NCBI GenBank assembly: GCA_000697665.1
Contig: KL197710.1
Coordinates: 2,207,036-2,271,035, forward strand
DNA length: 64,000 nucleotides
DNA from: Jaapia argillacea MUCL 33604
Lineage: Eukaryota > Basidiomycota > Agaricomycetes > Jaapiales > Jaapiaceae
Direction of reading: 5' to 3'
The position numbers and the translations under genes were made by a program. Below the pieces are notes generated by a model. That model saw nothing but the letters and a program-made list of their open reading frames with translations. It ran no database searches and had not been told where the DNA came from. Each line of letters begins with the position of its first letter. Position 1 is the stretch's first letter. Below, piece after piece: positions 1-10,445 of this stretch.

Positions 1-755
1 AAGCCGCTTACGCATCTACGATCTTGACCTTGATAGTGTTGCCAGAACACGAGCCGGATGTTTCGCCATCGAGGGATCCAGTGCCTAAACCAAGCGGTTA
101 AGGGAGTGTCGTCATCGCCGCGGGCGAGGGAGATACGTACACTTCACGTTATAGCACTAAGATCAGTCGGTACGATCAGGTGAGGTCAATTTTCTAGTGA
201 GACACTGAAGGCAACTCACGGTTCCACACACTTGCTCCCCAGGACAGGCAGCTATCGTACAGGTAGACCTTCGAGAGTCGTCGCAAGAAACGAGTTCAAG
301 TACTCACGTCCGGCACAATTGGTACACGCTCCCTTGCCATTGCTATCCGAAACGAAACCTTGTCAACACAAAGCAAGTCTCGAGGAGGGAGACGGCGCGT
401 ACCACTTGCTAGCATCCATCGATCCCTGACATTTCGAGCCTTTCCAGAGTGGGGACAAATCACTCATGGCGGCAGCATAAATGTTCGTTCCTTGGCTATT
501 CGTCGGTTTGAACCCTGAACGCCGAGACTATCAGTTACGATGGGGGAAAGAAGGTCCCGAAATATGCACCGGAACATGCGACTCCTGATTGAGTTGTGTA
601 CTACAAAGATGATTCAAGGGGGCGTGTTCTCGACAGGGGAGTGGGGAGGGGTCACGTACATCGTTGAAAGTCGACACACCAGAGTCCGCATTGGCCAGCA
701 GAACACCCCCTAGCAAACTAAGAACAAAGGTAAGTTGGAATGTGAGTTGAACCAT
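1..755 (-). CDS. Secreted double-psi beta-barrel (barwin/expansin-like) protein, cut by the left edge
   Basis: The first exon starts at the ATG at 755 and encodes a clear signal peptide (MVQLTFQLTFVLSLLGG, then ANADSG). Further coding pieces follow leftward: one reading AAAMSDLSPLWKGSKC near 400-480, one reading DSNGKGACTNCAG near 310-350, and one reading SGSCSGNTIKVKIVDA at 12-60. The last piece ends at a GTAAGC donor at the window edge, so the final exon or exons lie outside. The spacing of the cysteines and the TIKVKIVDAC-like strand match the double-psi beta-barrel fold of barwin, expansin-like and RlpA-like proteins, which in fungi are extracellular and cell-wall associated. Intron ends between the middle exons are not all certain. 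Substrate and function cannot be read from what is visible. Confidence 0.55.
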
Positions 756-1344
756 GTCGTTCTTGACACTTTAATAGTTGGTATCCCTTTCTTTATATCC
801 CGGCGTCAGGTCTACATCCGCAAAATAACCGATTTTCACGAATACACCCAGACAGGTGACTCTCACAGTTGAGAAAACCAAGGGATATATCTCGCTTGGG
901 TGAAATTCGGATGCGAGAACTGATGTTCTCGTATTCAAAAATCTGAGCGTGCGGATGCCAAGGAAACCGAGGTCGGAGTTGGAGCAGAGTGGAGGTGTCT
1001 TCTGTGAGAAGCATGCGTTCATGAGAACGTTGCCTCGTAGGCCATAGACTTGGAAGCTGGAGAAACAAGGCGTTTGTGTGTCGATGTAGAAGTTCCAATT
1101 GAGCATTCCGGCGTGTTCTGGTCTAAAGAGACTAGATATCAGCACCTAGTATATTGATTCCTACGAATAGTGCGACCGAATTGAACAGCCTGACAACAAA
1201 TAGAGAGCGATGAGATACAAAACATAAACAAGGACAATATGATAACAATTTGAAGGGGAAAGCAAAGTAAGGGGGTATGAGATGAGATACCACAGGCAAT
1301 GTGGGTCCTTTCGAAAGTGGGCACTGACACAACTTGCGGGCGAT
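756..1344. other. Intergenic stretch, no gene seen
   Basis: This 0.6 kb lies between the start of the secreted protein and the stop codon of the SRA gene, both on the minus strand. The open frames in it (up to 124 codons) have no recognisable motif. It probably holds the promoter of the left gene and the 3' UTR of the right one. Confidence 0.5.
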
Positions 1345-2770
1345 TTAGTCGCCGCCAGACTGAGACTCGGATGGAGAGCCACTGGTGTCTCCGTCAGCAG
1401 ACGCATCCTCGTCCTCATCTTCGCCTTCAGCATCGTCGTCATCGGAATCGCCTTCGGTAAAATCACCTTCAGCCCGAACAGGGATAGGTGGCTGATTGGG
1501 AAGGCGCTATGAAGGAGGGTCCAGGTAAGGTAAGGTCAGATCAGGTTCGCGGCTGATGATACCTGAGTGGGCGTACCTTGAACGCATACTTGCAGACGAG
1601 GAAACCTTCGACCCCTGGCTCTGACCATGCCTAAAAAATTGGGTATCAGCAGACGGCATCGGAAGCGCATGCAGTGTCATTCGCCTTTTCGACAACGTAG
1701 AGACCGTCATAGCGATACCTGTGCAATAGAATTTCAGCAACATAAGGGAAACTGTTCAGTGGCAGGTACATACCCTTCGTATGGCGCATATTTTGACTTG
1801 CCCTTGAAACCTCGTATAACACGGACAGGCTTCTTGGTTTCGGATGATACCTAGAACACAGCTGAGCCTCATGGCATCGACCGGTCGGATGACGCCTACC
1901 TTGAGGGTTCGGTTAAAGGAATTTTCGAAGGTCTGGTCAGAGCTTTGTGGAGCCGTGCGGAGCTGCGAGAGGGTAGTTGGTAGAAGCAATCATACATATC
2001 TCGGAAACACTGACATTCTTTGGGTTCGCCTTTGTGCCTTTCAGATCACGGCCTCCTGTTCAACGCTCAGCGGTGTACCAAATCAAACTTTACGACGAGG
2101 ACATACCTGAACCTGTATATGTGCTTTTCATGCAGGTCAGACCAATTCATGAAACGAAGAGGAAGACCACCTACAACGCATAACCCAAATCCACATCATC
2201 AGGGTAGCCCCCGGAGATGGCAACGGAGAAGGCACCCTTAGGCCCAACAGAGATACCCCCGACTACGGGGGCATGTATAGCGTCCAAGCTACATTCATCT
2301 CTCTTTTGCCACCAAGTCCCAACGGAGATACCGGGAATGGGGCCATAGGTCCTAGGATCATGCTGGCGCTTCGTCATCATGACAGACCTTGGCTCAGTGT
2401 CATTGGTACCACCAACTCCACCACCACGTCGTCGGCCAGCACTGGCAGCAGCCGATACGAGACCCCGGTCCTGCTCGCCTATGTAGTCGACGGTCTTGCC
2501 CGCATTCCTTCGACTCCGACGAGGACCCTCACTCGCCTCACTACTACTCGCCGTATCGTCAGAAGTAAGGCGTGGTGCTTTGGTCGGACCTTCCTCGGCG
2601 TCGCCTTGGTCAATAACGGCAGCCTTTCTCTTTTTCCCAGCTGCCTTGGGTTTGGCATGCTTCGCTTTGGGTTCAATGGCCGGTGTTTCGAATCCAAGAG
2701 CGTTCAGCTGGGCCTTGTTTCTCTTGATACGCTCTAGGCGCTCAAGTTCATAATCTGTGGGAGCGACCAT
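1345..2770 (-). CDS. SRA (SAD/SRA, YDG) domain protein
   Basis: The protein starts at the ATG at 2770 with about 130 basic, low-complexity residues (KRKAAVIDQGDAEEG; RRSRRNAGKTVDYI), then enters a full SRA domain: RTYGPIPGISVGTWW, IHAPVVGGISVGPKGAFSVA, SGGYPDDVDLGYA, TYTGSGGRDLKGTKANPKN, LRTAPQSSDQTFENSFNRTL, KKPVRVIRGFKGKSKYAPYE, RYDGLYVVEKA and GFLVCKYAFK. A very acidic tail (GDSDDDDAEGEDEDED) ends at the TAA at 1345-1347. At least six short introns are spliced between these motifs, and one exon (TYTGSG) is only 17 bases long. SRA domains of the UHRF1 and SUVH families bind hemimethylated or methylated CpG by base flipping. No PHD, RING, tudor or SET domain is present, so this is a stand-alone reader, probably nuclear. 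The domain call is very sure; the partners are unknown. Confidence 0.93.
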
Positions 2771-2978
2771 GGCGAGGGTTATTCTGGATAGGAAGGGACG
2801 CGTCGAGAAACAGCAGGGTTAGAGGGTGGAAAGAAACGCGACCAGTCACACGTGACCGTTCAAATGTAACGCCGTGACAACCCTAACCACACGAGCTACA
2901 CGCCGGACAAAAAGCATACTAAAATTCAGAACTGGGAATACATGGCAGATCACGGTAGATGGTATGAATATAAAGTGG

Positions 2979-4995
2979 CTAAGACCACATAGTATGGTCG
3001 AGAGGGAAACCCGAACCAGACTGTTGAGGAATACCAAAGAGAGGCGCCGGCCCAGGAGCGTACCCCCTTTGCGGCGAGTATGGTGCAGCCTGTGGATCCA
3101 ACGATCCAACAGGTTTCGGACTCATGGGGGGTGGGGAAAGTAGTCCCCGTGCAATGTCACTGGCTACTGATGATGGACGTTTGATATGGCCACGTTTGCC
3201 TTTCCCGTTCGGAGCGGGGTCGCCTGCGTGCATATCCTCTGCAACAAGTGTTTTGAGTTTCCGGTACGAACGGGGAGGAAAGGAAGGAGGACGCACTTCC
3301 GGTGAATTTACACTTGCCCTGTTTGAAAAATGTACATTTGGAGCCTCGAGGACAGAAATGTCCCATACAGCAGTATTCGCCAGCGGGACACCGTTTGTCT
3401 CAATCGAATCAACCTGTGAGCACGACTTGTCTCAACACCAACAAAACAGTGGCTCACTTTTATTGATATGGGGGCAAGGCGATTTTAGCGAGTTGGTCCG
3501 GACTTCTTCGAGATCCGCCTGAGATAACGTATAATCGTGTCCGTAACGACACTTGTCGCCCGATTTGCATTGAGCAAGGTAGAAGAAATTGCATGGGGGT
3601 GGTTTCTCTGAGAAACGGATATTAGCGGAGGGAGTTGGTGCGTAATGGGTGGCACCTACGTTTACTGATAGGCTGCGTGTGATGCAAATTTAGCGCACGA
3701 TAAAGGTGAATAAAAGATGAAAATGGACTACCTGAGTAGGGTCAATAGTCTTCATCGTCCTCACTCCCTTAGTAGGACTCAAACTCCTCGGTACACTGCT
3801 GGGTGTCCTAGCAACCGAAGGCGTCTTACTACTTCCATTCGCCTTCGAATTCTCAGTGGCCTCCTCCATCGACATGAACATCGTACGAGGACTTGGCGAC
3901 TTCCTATAGTTATGTGAAGGAGTGAATATTTTCTTGGTCATAAACACTCCCTCAATTTCGATGTCTGGAAGGTTTAAGGTTTTGAGCTCGGATGCGAGCT
4001 CTTTGTAACCTCGTAGGAGGATGATTTTTTGGAGGAGACCTTCGTTTTCGAGGTGATTGAGGGTTGTGGTGTAGCCATTGTCGTGGGCTCCTGCTCAGAA
4101 AGAACTGAGTAATTTGAGAAGTGATGAAAGGAGTGGTGACACACCTCCGAAGAAGACTCGTGCTGTTTGTGGGAAACGAGTGAAGGTTCTGAGGAATTCT
4201 AAACCACGCATCAGCTCCACCGAGGACAAAAAAGCAGAAACCGTACCTTTCAACTTCGCGTCAGCCGCCTCTTTCCCACTCCCAACATCCACGATAGAAA
4301 ACAATGGCGAAGCCTGGTTAAACCCCAACACAAATCCCTCAAACTCCTCCTCGCTGCAGATGCCATGGCTGATCAGTGTCTCCAGCAAACCTAATTTGTT
4401 ACAATATATCGTGAGCCATAGCTGACCCCGAGCAGATAGCCGGGCATCGATAGAGGACATGTAGTCCGTCAAGCCTTTTGTGAGGAGCATAGCTGCTTGA
4501 CGCCCACCAGTTTGGCCAAGGGAGAGGAGGTCTTGGGAGAAGATGTTGCCGTCGCCATCGATGAGGCAGAGGATTAGAGGGTTATCCTCCTGTTACAGGG
4601 TACTTGAGACTTGGCGGATTGCCCGATGTGTTATTGTTGGGGACTCACCTTTATGGCGCCAATGTCACGCTCCAATCTCGAGATGCCCTTCTTGAGAGCA
4701 AATTTCTCTTCATCTGCAGCTTTAAGAGCCAATTTCCAAACTGATAGTTCCCTCTCCAGTTCCTCCACCCGCACTCTCAACTTTTCGTTCTCAGTGACGG
4801 TTCTTGTGAACAAAACTTCAGAGTCAAATGTGAATTAGCGCCTCGCCATTGCACACGGATCGTATCCCATCTCACCAGTTTGTTCGGTCAATAGATTCTC
4901 CCTGACGCAGGTAAAGTATGCATTAGGTGTGTATATGATAGGGCTTACCATCGTTGTAGGTCGGGAGGCCGTTCGAGCCTGCTATCTCCCTCCAT
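2979..4995 (-). CDS. CCCH zinc finger protein with DUF7923 (NYN-like) domain
   Basis: The N-terminus (MEGDSRLERPPDL, spliced to ENLLTEQTVLFTRTVTENEK) is followed by a coiled coil (VEELERELSVWKLALKAADE). A DUF7923 region comes next (NPLILCLIDGDGNIFSQDLL, GGRQAAMLLTKGLTDY, then GAHDNGYTTTLNHLENEG and LLRGYKELASELKTLNLPDI). After a Ser/Thr-rich linker come CCCH-type elements: CNFFYLAQCKSGDKCRYGH, then KRCPAGEYCCMGHFCPRGSK and CTFFKQGKCKFT. The C-terminus ends at the stop at 2979-2981. The start at 4995 was chosen because it splices in phase (GTAAGC donor) to the conserved coiled-coil exon. DUF7923 resembles NYN-type nuclease folds, so a role in RNA binding or turnover is likely but inferred. This architecture is widespread in Agaricomycotina. 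Confidence 0.9.
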
Positions 4996-5749
4996 CGCCT
5001 GGTTGAAGGCGAGAGGGCAGTGAATGCACCACAAGCAAGTCGGCGTTTATGGTACAAGGACTATGAGGATACGCGGATGATTGGCGCTGGGGAATGGGAT
5101 GGAATTACGGTAGGATGGGTTATGCTGAACGACGCCTGTGTGAAACACGTCGTCCACGTGACCAACATTATTCGGCCGCGTGGACCGAAAACTGCAGCCT
5201 CTTTCAACGCACCAAATATTCTGACAACGGCGATGTCATTCTCGACGGGTTTGTCGCCGGTTGCTCAGAGCTGCTTGACGCCTGCCGAAATTAGACCCCT
5301 CTCGTAGCTCATTCATGCTAGCGATCTCCCCCCTCCTCGATCTGTTGCAGATTTGTGGTAGCGGCGACGAATTCCCGACTCCGATTGGAAGTCGCGCTAT
5401 GACAGGCGAAAGCCTATGGCCCTAAAGAGCTCGCAACTCTGAGACGATAGAGGGTATCGTTTATTAGAGGCGCTCTTGTTCAAGGTGAGTTATTCTCCAT
5501 CGCTTAGAAGCTGGGTGTTCATCGCGACGACAGTTACCTATAAAATGGAGTACAGTGTGCTTAACACACCCAGGCCTCGCGCAGGCATACAAATTTTCTC
5601 TACGCGTCCGCGAGGGACATATGAAGACTCTTCTTATCTCTCGCTGATTGCCAGACCTCCCTGTCCACCACCCGCTATGAGGGCCAATGGCGGCCGATGG
5701 GACACGTTATCATATCCACGTCCATGGCCCATCGTAAGCATGATACTTG
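4996..5749. other. Intergenic stretch, no gene seen
   Basis: This 0.75 kb sits upstream of the CCCH gene and downstream of a doubtful orphan gene. Short open frames occur on both strands without motifs or consistent splice sites. Nothing further is seen. Confidence 0.4.
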
Positions 5750-6399
5750 TTACAGCACTCCGTCCAGTTTCTCTCGTTCGCTATCGTAACTGGACTCTGT
5801 CACTGTGTACAAATTCGACCCCGCAATTTGCATGATGTGTGTTTGGCAATCATCTTCCACGGCCATTCCGAGCACCACCCCTCTAGGGTCATCTGAGCAT
5901 GCATGCTCCGCCCCCTCGTGGACATTGGTAAGTAACGGCCCTTGAGTTCCGTGAGGATCGATGGTCGACCAGAAGTGGTTCCTTGCAGTGAGTTTCCAAT
6001 CATTATCTTAGACAGGAATAACTTAACAGGGAAATCCTATTCCACAGATTTTGGCTATCGATTGAACAGCGAGAGTCGCCTCCTGCTTCACGGTTCTCCG
6101 ATCATCCAACTCTGAAGTTTGATGCATGCTGAAGACACGCAGCGCGGCCGTGATCTATCTGAGGCATTCCTACCCTCTGAAAGCCTCTCAGTTAAGCGCG
6201 AAAATCACAGCCCTTTGTCGATCGACCTGTGCCTACTTTGGAGTCATGTTCTCGACGGTCACTTCCACTAGTGAGTATTTGAGCACTTCTGAAACAAGTA
6301 CATATGAATAGGCCTTTGATCGTGATGCTGAAATAGGGCTTACCTACCAAGGCATCTCACAACGACTCCACAATATGCAGGGGGAAAAAACGGCGCCAT
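5750..6399 (-). CDS. Orphan hypothetical protein (tentative four-exon model)
   Basis: No family was recognised. The model joins an ATG at 6399 (MAPFFPPAYCGVVV) to EVLKYSLVEVTVENM, then MHQTSELDDRRTVKQEATL, then NDWKLTARNHFWSTIDPHG. The last exon runs open through EHACSDDPRGVVLGMAVEDD to SSYDSEREKLDGVL and a TAA at 5750-5752. Each join uses a GT donor and an AG acceptor and keeps the frame; the last intron is about 47 bases. The C-terminal exon is open for more than 80 codons in a frame that has no ATG of its own, which fits an internal or final exon. The product would be about 180 residues with no transmembrane segment. The gene itself is uncertain. Confidence 0.35.
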
Positions 6400-6684
6400 T
6401 GACCACCTCCTCACTTTCTCCGCCTACACATGTTGGGGACCTTAAGCAAGCAGAACGGCCCGCGCAACTTGGTCGCTAGATCTGATGCCCTTCGCACCCG
6501 CGAAGGATTATTTCCCACTGTTGCGAGAAGACATGTCTTCTACTCTTTCGGGTGTCTAGTGTCACAGCAACGGCGGGTACCTCGGTTAGTGAACCTTCGA
6601 CCGTGTTTCTGAAACAGTGTGCTCATAGAGATACCAATCTTTAGCACTTGTTCGCGAAGACAAGATATGAATTTGGAAGCAGCC

Positions 6685-7303
6685 CTAACGATCAGAGTCA
6701 ACTCTCAAATGCCCCCTGCCAAAGAACCTCGCAACCAGTCTAAAATGCATATCCATTCTTTCGGGAATCACTTCATGTCTTTCCAGCACTTCTTTCACCT
6801 TCCCCCTTGTGAAAATACAAACCAAACCGGCGCGTACAATCCGCGAACAAATTGGTTCGTCGGCAGGGCTGCAGAAACTGGATCACCGATCGACGGGGGC
6901 GGGGAAATAATTCATTTAACCTACCGACGATGCGACCCTGCTCAGCAACATCATCCAGAACTTTGAGGCTTCGCAGGATAATCGAATAATTCATGATATG
7001 GGCGCGTGGGGGAGGCGTGCTGCGCACACGTGTTTTAGGCGTGTAGGGTTTTAGGTTTCTCGACCCTGAATGGGCCATGGGAGGTTGAAGCGATGGTGAG
7101 TTGGATTGTCGTCCAATCCCCCCCATCTTTTCGCTGATTATACGCAAAGGATTCGTTGTGGGCCGTTGTAGGCGATGTGTTCGAGATGGTCCTTCGCTTT
7201 TTGTTTTGATGACTCTTTGACGCACGACCTTCATCTCATCAATGAGCGCATAATGCGCCTTGCTTTGAGACATGCGGACTACACACCGCGATCCACACCC
7301 CAT
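6685..7303 (-). CDS. Orphan hypothetical protein, two exons
   Basis: The first exon runs from the ATG at 7303 (MGCGSRCVVRMSQSKAHY) through MNYSIILRSLKVLDDVAEQ. A short intron (about 50 bases, donor GTTAAA, acceptor CTGCAG) joins it in phase to PADEPICSRIVRAGLVCIFT and KVKEVLERHEVIPERMDMHF, ending HLRVDSDR and a TAG at 6685-6687. The protein is basic, with no signal peptide, and was not recognised. A basic mitochondrial protein is one possibility, but this is only inference from composition. The gene is divergent from the membrane protein gene starting at 7426, with 122 bases between start codons. ATGs at 7273 and near 6998 are alternative starts. Confidence 0.45.
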
Positions 7304-7425
7304 CTGCGCAGCGCCAGGAATCTCACTTGATACTATTTCTACTCCTCGTATCCCATCGCCCTGGACGCCCTACGCCCTACCCCAATAGCCTATCTATCCT
7401 CCATCCTATCCAATAGTGTACCCGC

Positions 7426-8219
7426 ATGTCATCTCCTACTCTCGCCACCACGCCCTCCATTGTAAAGCTCTCGCCAGAGGCCTTGGACCCCCACTCCGAC
7501 CTTACTAAAGCGGAGGAAGACGAGATGCGTCGCAAATCCTTCCCCCATCCAACGCACCCTTATCTATTCGGCCTCATGACTTTCTGTTCGATGGCCGAAT
7601 TGGGGCTAACGGCGTTTCTCATAAGTGCGGGGAATGAGCATCATTCATGGTCGACTGTAAGATATCATGCATTGTGAGTACCGTGCCCCCTGAACTTCGG
7701 CGAACTAGCCATGTCCGGTGCTGCTGTGTTGTATATGCTGATTGCCTACTTTTTGTCTTTGTCGTGAAGGCTGATATTGTTCTGCTTTGATGCCGTGTGG
7801 ACAATGATCTTTTCCACGGCGTATTTGCTGTGGTATATCGATGGATCTGTTCACGTATTGGCGAGCATTGCGAGCTCGGTGATCTGGCTGGCGATTACAA
7901 GTATCGTCTGGGTACGACGTTCTCTCCTCATACCCTTCCTGCCATTCATTGGGTTTTCTTGATAGGGGACAGCGTCTGGAGTTATGCACAGTACACGCGG
8001 CGGAACAGAATGTGTCGAGACACCTAATCTTCCGAGGTAAGCACTGTCTTTTTCAATGGCAACAGCAACTTATTCTGGAGTAGATGTCGACAAAACCTAA
8101 CCGTTGAAGCTCTCGGCTGGACCGAGTTCTCGCTTTGTGTTGTTGCTTTACTAGCGACGTTGTTCTGGATACGGGCGAGTCGACGGAGATTTGTGAGTGA
8201 TTCTCGCAGGGCCGTGTAG
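7426..8219 (+). CDS. MARVEL-like four-helix membrane protein
   Basis: Four exons read without a break. The cytosolic N-terminus (MSSPTLATTPSIVKLSPEAL) leads into helix 1 (YLFGLMTFCSMAELGLTAFL). Helix 2 is ILFCFDAVWTMIFSTAYLLW, helix 3 is LASIASSVIWLAITSIVW, then comes an extracellular loop with cysteines (RGGTECVETPNLPRC). Helix 4 is LGWTEFSLCVVALLATLFWI, followed by a basic tail ending in TAG at 8217-8219. Four helices with a Cys-bearing last loop and the LTVEALGWTEF motif match the MARVEL-domain proteins common in fungi, which lie in the plasma membrane or eisosome-like domains and membrane traffic routes. The precise role is unknown. The second acceptor (AAG before CTGATATTG) was chosen because it keeps the frame. 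Confidence 0.8.
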
Positions 8220-8721
8220 TGGCGGGGTGGTTGTTATGTTAGTTCTGTTTGGTTGACGCACGGACTTCTTTCGTTTGTGCAATCTGAGCAGAGGTCTCCT
8301 TATATTCGACTTGCATATGAAAGGAGATGGGTGACGGGAAGATACTGCTAGGGTGAAATGTTTGTTGAGCTCGTGGTGTTGTAGTTGTAGTACTTGTGTG
8401 GTCTCGCTTGTAGATGTGGCTCCAAACTGTGACGACGTCATCTATGATTATTTCACAACCTCTCCTACTTGGTCGTGTGATTGCCTGCTGCAATTGCTGG
8501 CACACGCCCATATTAATGCCTTACATCGTCGTGATGACAGTGCCTTATACCGTCGCCCCGAATACCTGCGCTCCAGAACTGTACTTAAGGAGCACGGCAT
8601 ACATCCTCGCGCAGTACCCGTTTACAGCCTTCTAGTACTTTCACTCTGGCTCTTCCGGTAGGCCTTTCTCTCTCTCTGGAACCATCACTAGGAGCGCTGA
8701 TTTCCTCTCCGACAGATCCTA
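8220..8721. other. Intergenic stretch upstream of the lipase gene
   Basis: About 0.5 kb between two plus-strand genes. It contains open frames on both strands, none with a recognisable motif, and pyrimidine-rich DNA (CTTTCTCTCTCTCT) just before the lipase ATG, a common feature of fungal promoters. Nothing else is seen. Confidence 0.45.
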
Positions 8722-10291
8722 ATGGTTGACCGCCTCAAAGGTCTCTTCGATAAAGGATGGCGTGAGCTCACACCCACGCAGCAGCGCATGTATGCGCGAG
8801 AATCCCTGGTCAATTTCCGCTACATCGCCAAAATATGTTCAACCCGGTCCCCATATACCCTCACCTCTGCCGACTTGGTTTCCACCGATCTGTCATCCGA
8901 GCTCTCCGAGTTTGGTCAATTCGCCGAGCTGGCATACAACAATCTCCCCATTCCCATGATTTTTGACAGCCTTGATATGTTATCGAGGACGGACTTCCCG
9001 TTGGAGAGCTTTGATGCTCTGGAGGGGTCAGAACTCGTCGGGTCTTTCAAGGGGAAGGTCGCAGCGGTGCCTGCATTCGTTGCCTATCGACCGAGAGTGA
9101 AGCAGCTTGTCGTCTCCATATCTGGGACGAAAACGTTGAAGCAGGGTGTAAACGATTGTCGAAACGATCGAAAACACCATCCTGTTGGAAAGGGTTGCAA
9201 GGTCCATGTTGGGTTCTGGAAAATGTACAAGGGGCTTAAACCGTTTTTGATTGATGCCTTGAAGAAGGGGTTGAAGGAGAAGGACGTCGAGACAATCGTA
9301 TTGACTGGTCATAGTATGGGCGGGGCGTTATGCTACCTACTGGCTATCGACTTACTGATAGAGCCGGACAAAGACCTTGTCCCTCCTGGCACGAATATCA
9401 AGCTTGCGAGCTTTGGCTCTCCAAGAGTCGGGGATGAGAAACTGGTGAAGGAGTGGAGAGCCCTAATCTCAGCCTATCGGTCAAAGTATGGAACAACTGC
9501 TTTTCAGGAGTACCATGTGAAGGGTTATAACGACGGTGAGTAACCTCCCATTCCGTTCGTTCCATCCTTCGCTGACGATTTGATCCTCAGGCGTGCCTTC
9601 CATCCCACCTCGTTGGCTAGGATTCCGCACATTCGCAGAATCACCACTCTACTTCGTAGCCGGCCGTCTATACCGCGTACCCCCATCCGAAAACGAACAC
9701 GGATCCTTCAACGTCTCCCTCTCACCCTCTGAAAAAGCATTTGTCGATTACCCACGCGGAGGACACAATTATTACAACAACCGTGATATGGAGAAGTTTG
9801 GGAGAAGGATGAAGTGGCTTGACGAGTTGATGCAGAGGGACACTGGGACTGGTTGGGAGGAGAAATACCTGAGACGGGTGGGGAAGAGGGAGAGGGGTTG
9901 GGAGAAGAAAGTTCGAAAGGCGAAGGCAAAGGCCGATGCGGTGATGGATCCGTCCACCTCAGCCTCATCCAGTGGTGACGGTACACCCTCAAGCTCGAGA
10001 AATGGGAACGGATTGGATGGACTCGAAAAACAGTGCAATGTTGACGCGTCTGGATCACCAAGTCACGATGAGCTCTCATCTGCGACCTCGTCGGAGACAG
10101 TGGGCCTAACTCCCGAGCCGAGGACACCTTCGAACTCGACGAGTGGAATCGCCACCAAGGAGGGTGTGGTTGAGAAAACTGGTGGAGCCCGAAATGATGG
10201 CCTGATTTCATCGACCACAGAGACGGGCAACAACGGGCAATGCGCAGACGACGCTCGACTAACCTTAACGAATGTCGTTGATCGGACTTGA
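8722..10291 (+). CDS. Class 3 lipase (alpha/beta hydrolase)
   Basis: Two exons (8722-9535 and 9591-10291, GTGAGT donor, CAG acceptor) give 504 residues. The nucleophile elbow TGHSMGGALCYLLAIDLL places the catalytic serine at about residue 198. The lid-side strand VVSISGTKTLKQGVND lies before it. The conserved FGSPRVGDEKL follows, then YNDGVPSIPP with the likely catalytic aspartate at about 271, and PRGGHNYYNN with the likely histidine at about 330. This order matches class 3 (Rhizomucor-type) lipases, which hydrolyse tri- or diacylglycerols. There is no signal peptide, and an N-terminal 70-residue helical region precedes the fold, so the enzyme is probably intracellular. The last 150 residues are Ser/Thr-rich and low in complexity. 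It is convergent with the transporter gene, 154 bases between stops. Confidence 0.92.
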
Positions 10292-10445
10292 AGCTTGAAA
10301 CAAGGACTTGTACGAAATCTGAATGATATTTGATACATCATTCTACTGATACCATAATGCTACAACTGTACGACTCCTTCCATTCTATTCCCAAGAAATT
10401 ATATGCTACATCAACCGAGGGTCCATTCCATTCCAAAGCCCTTAC

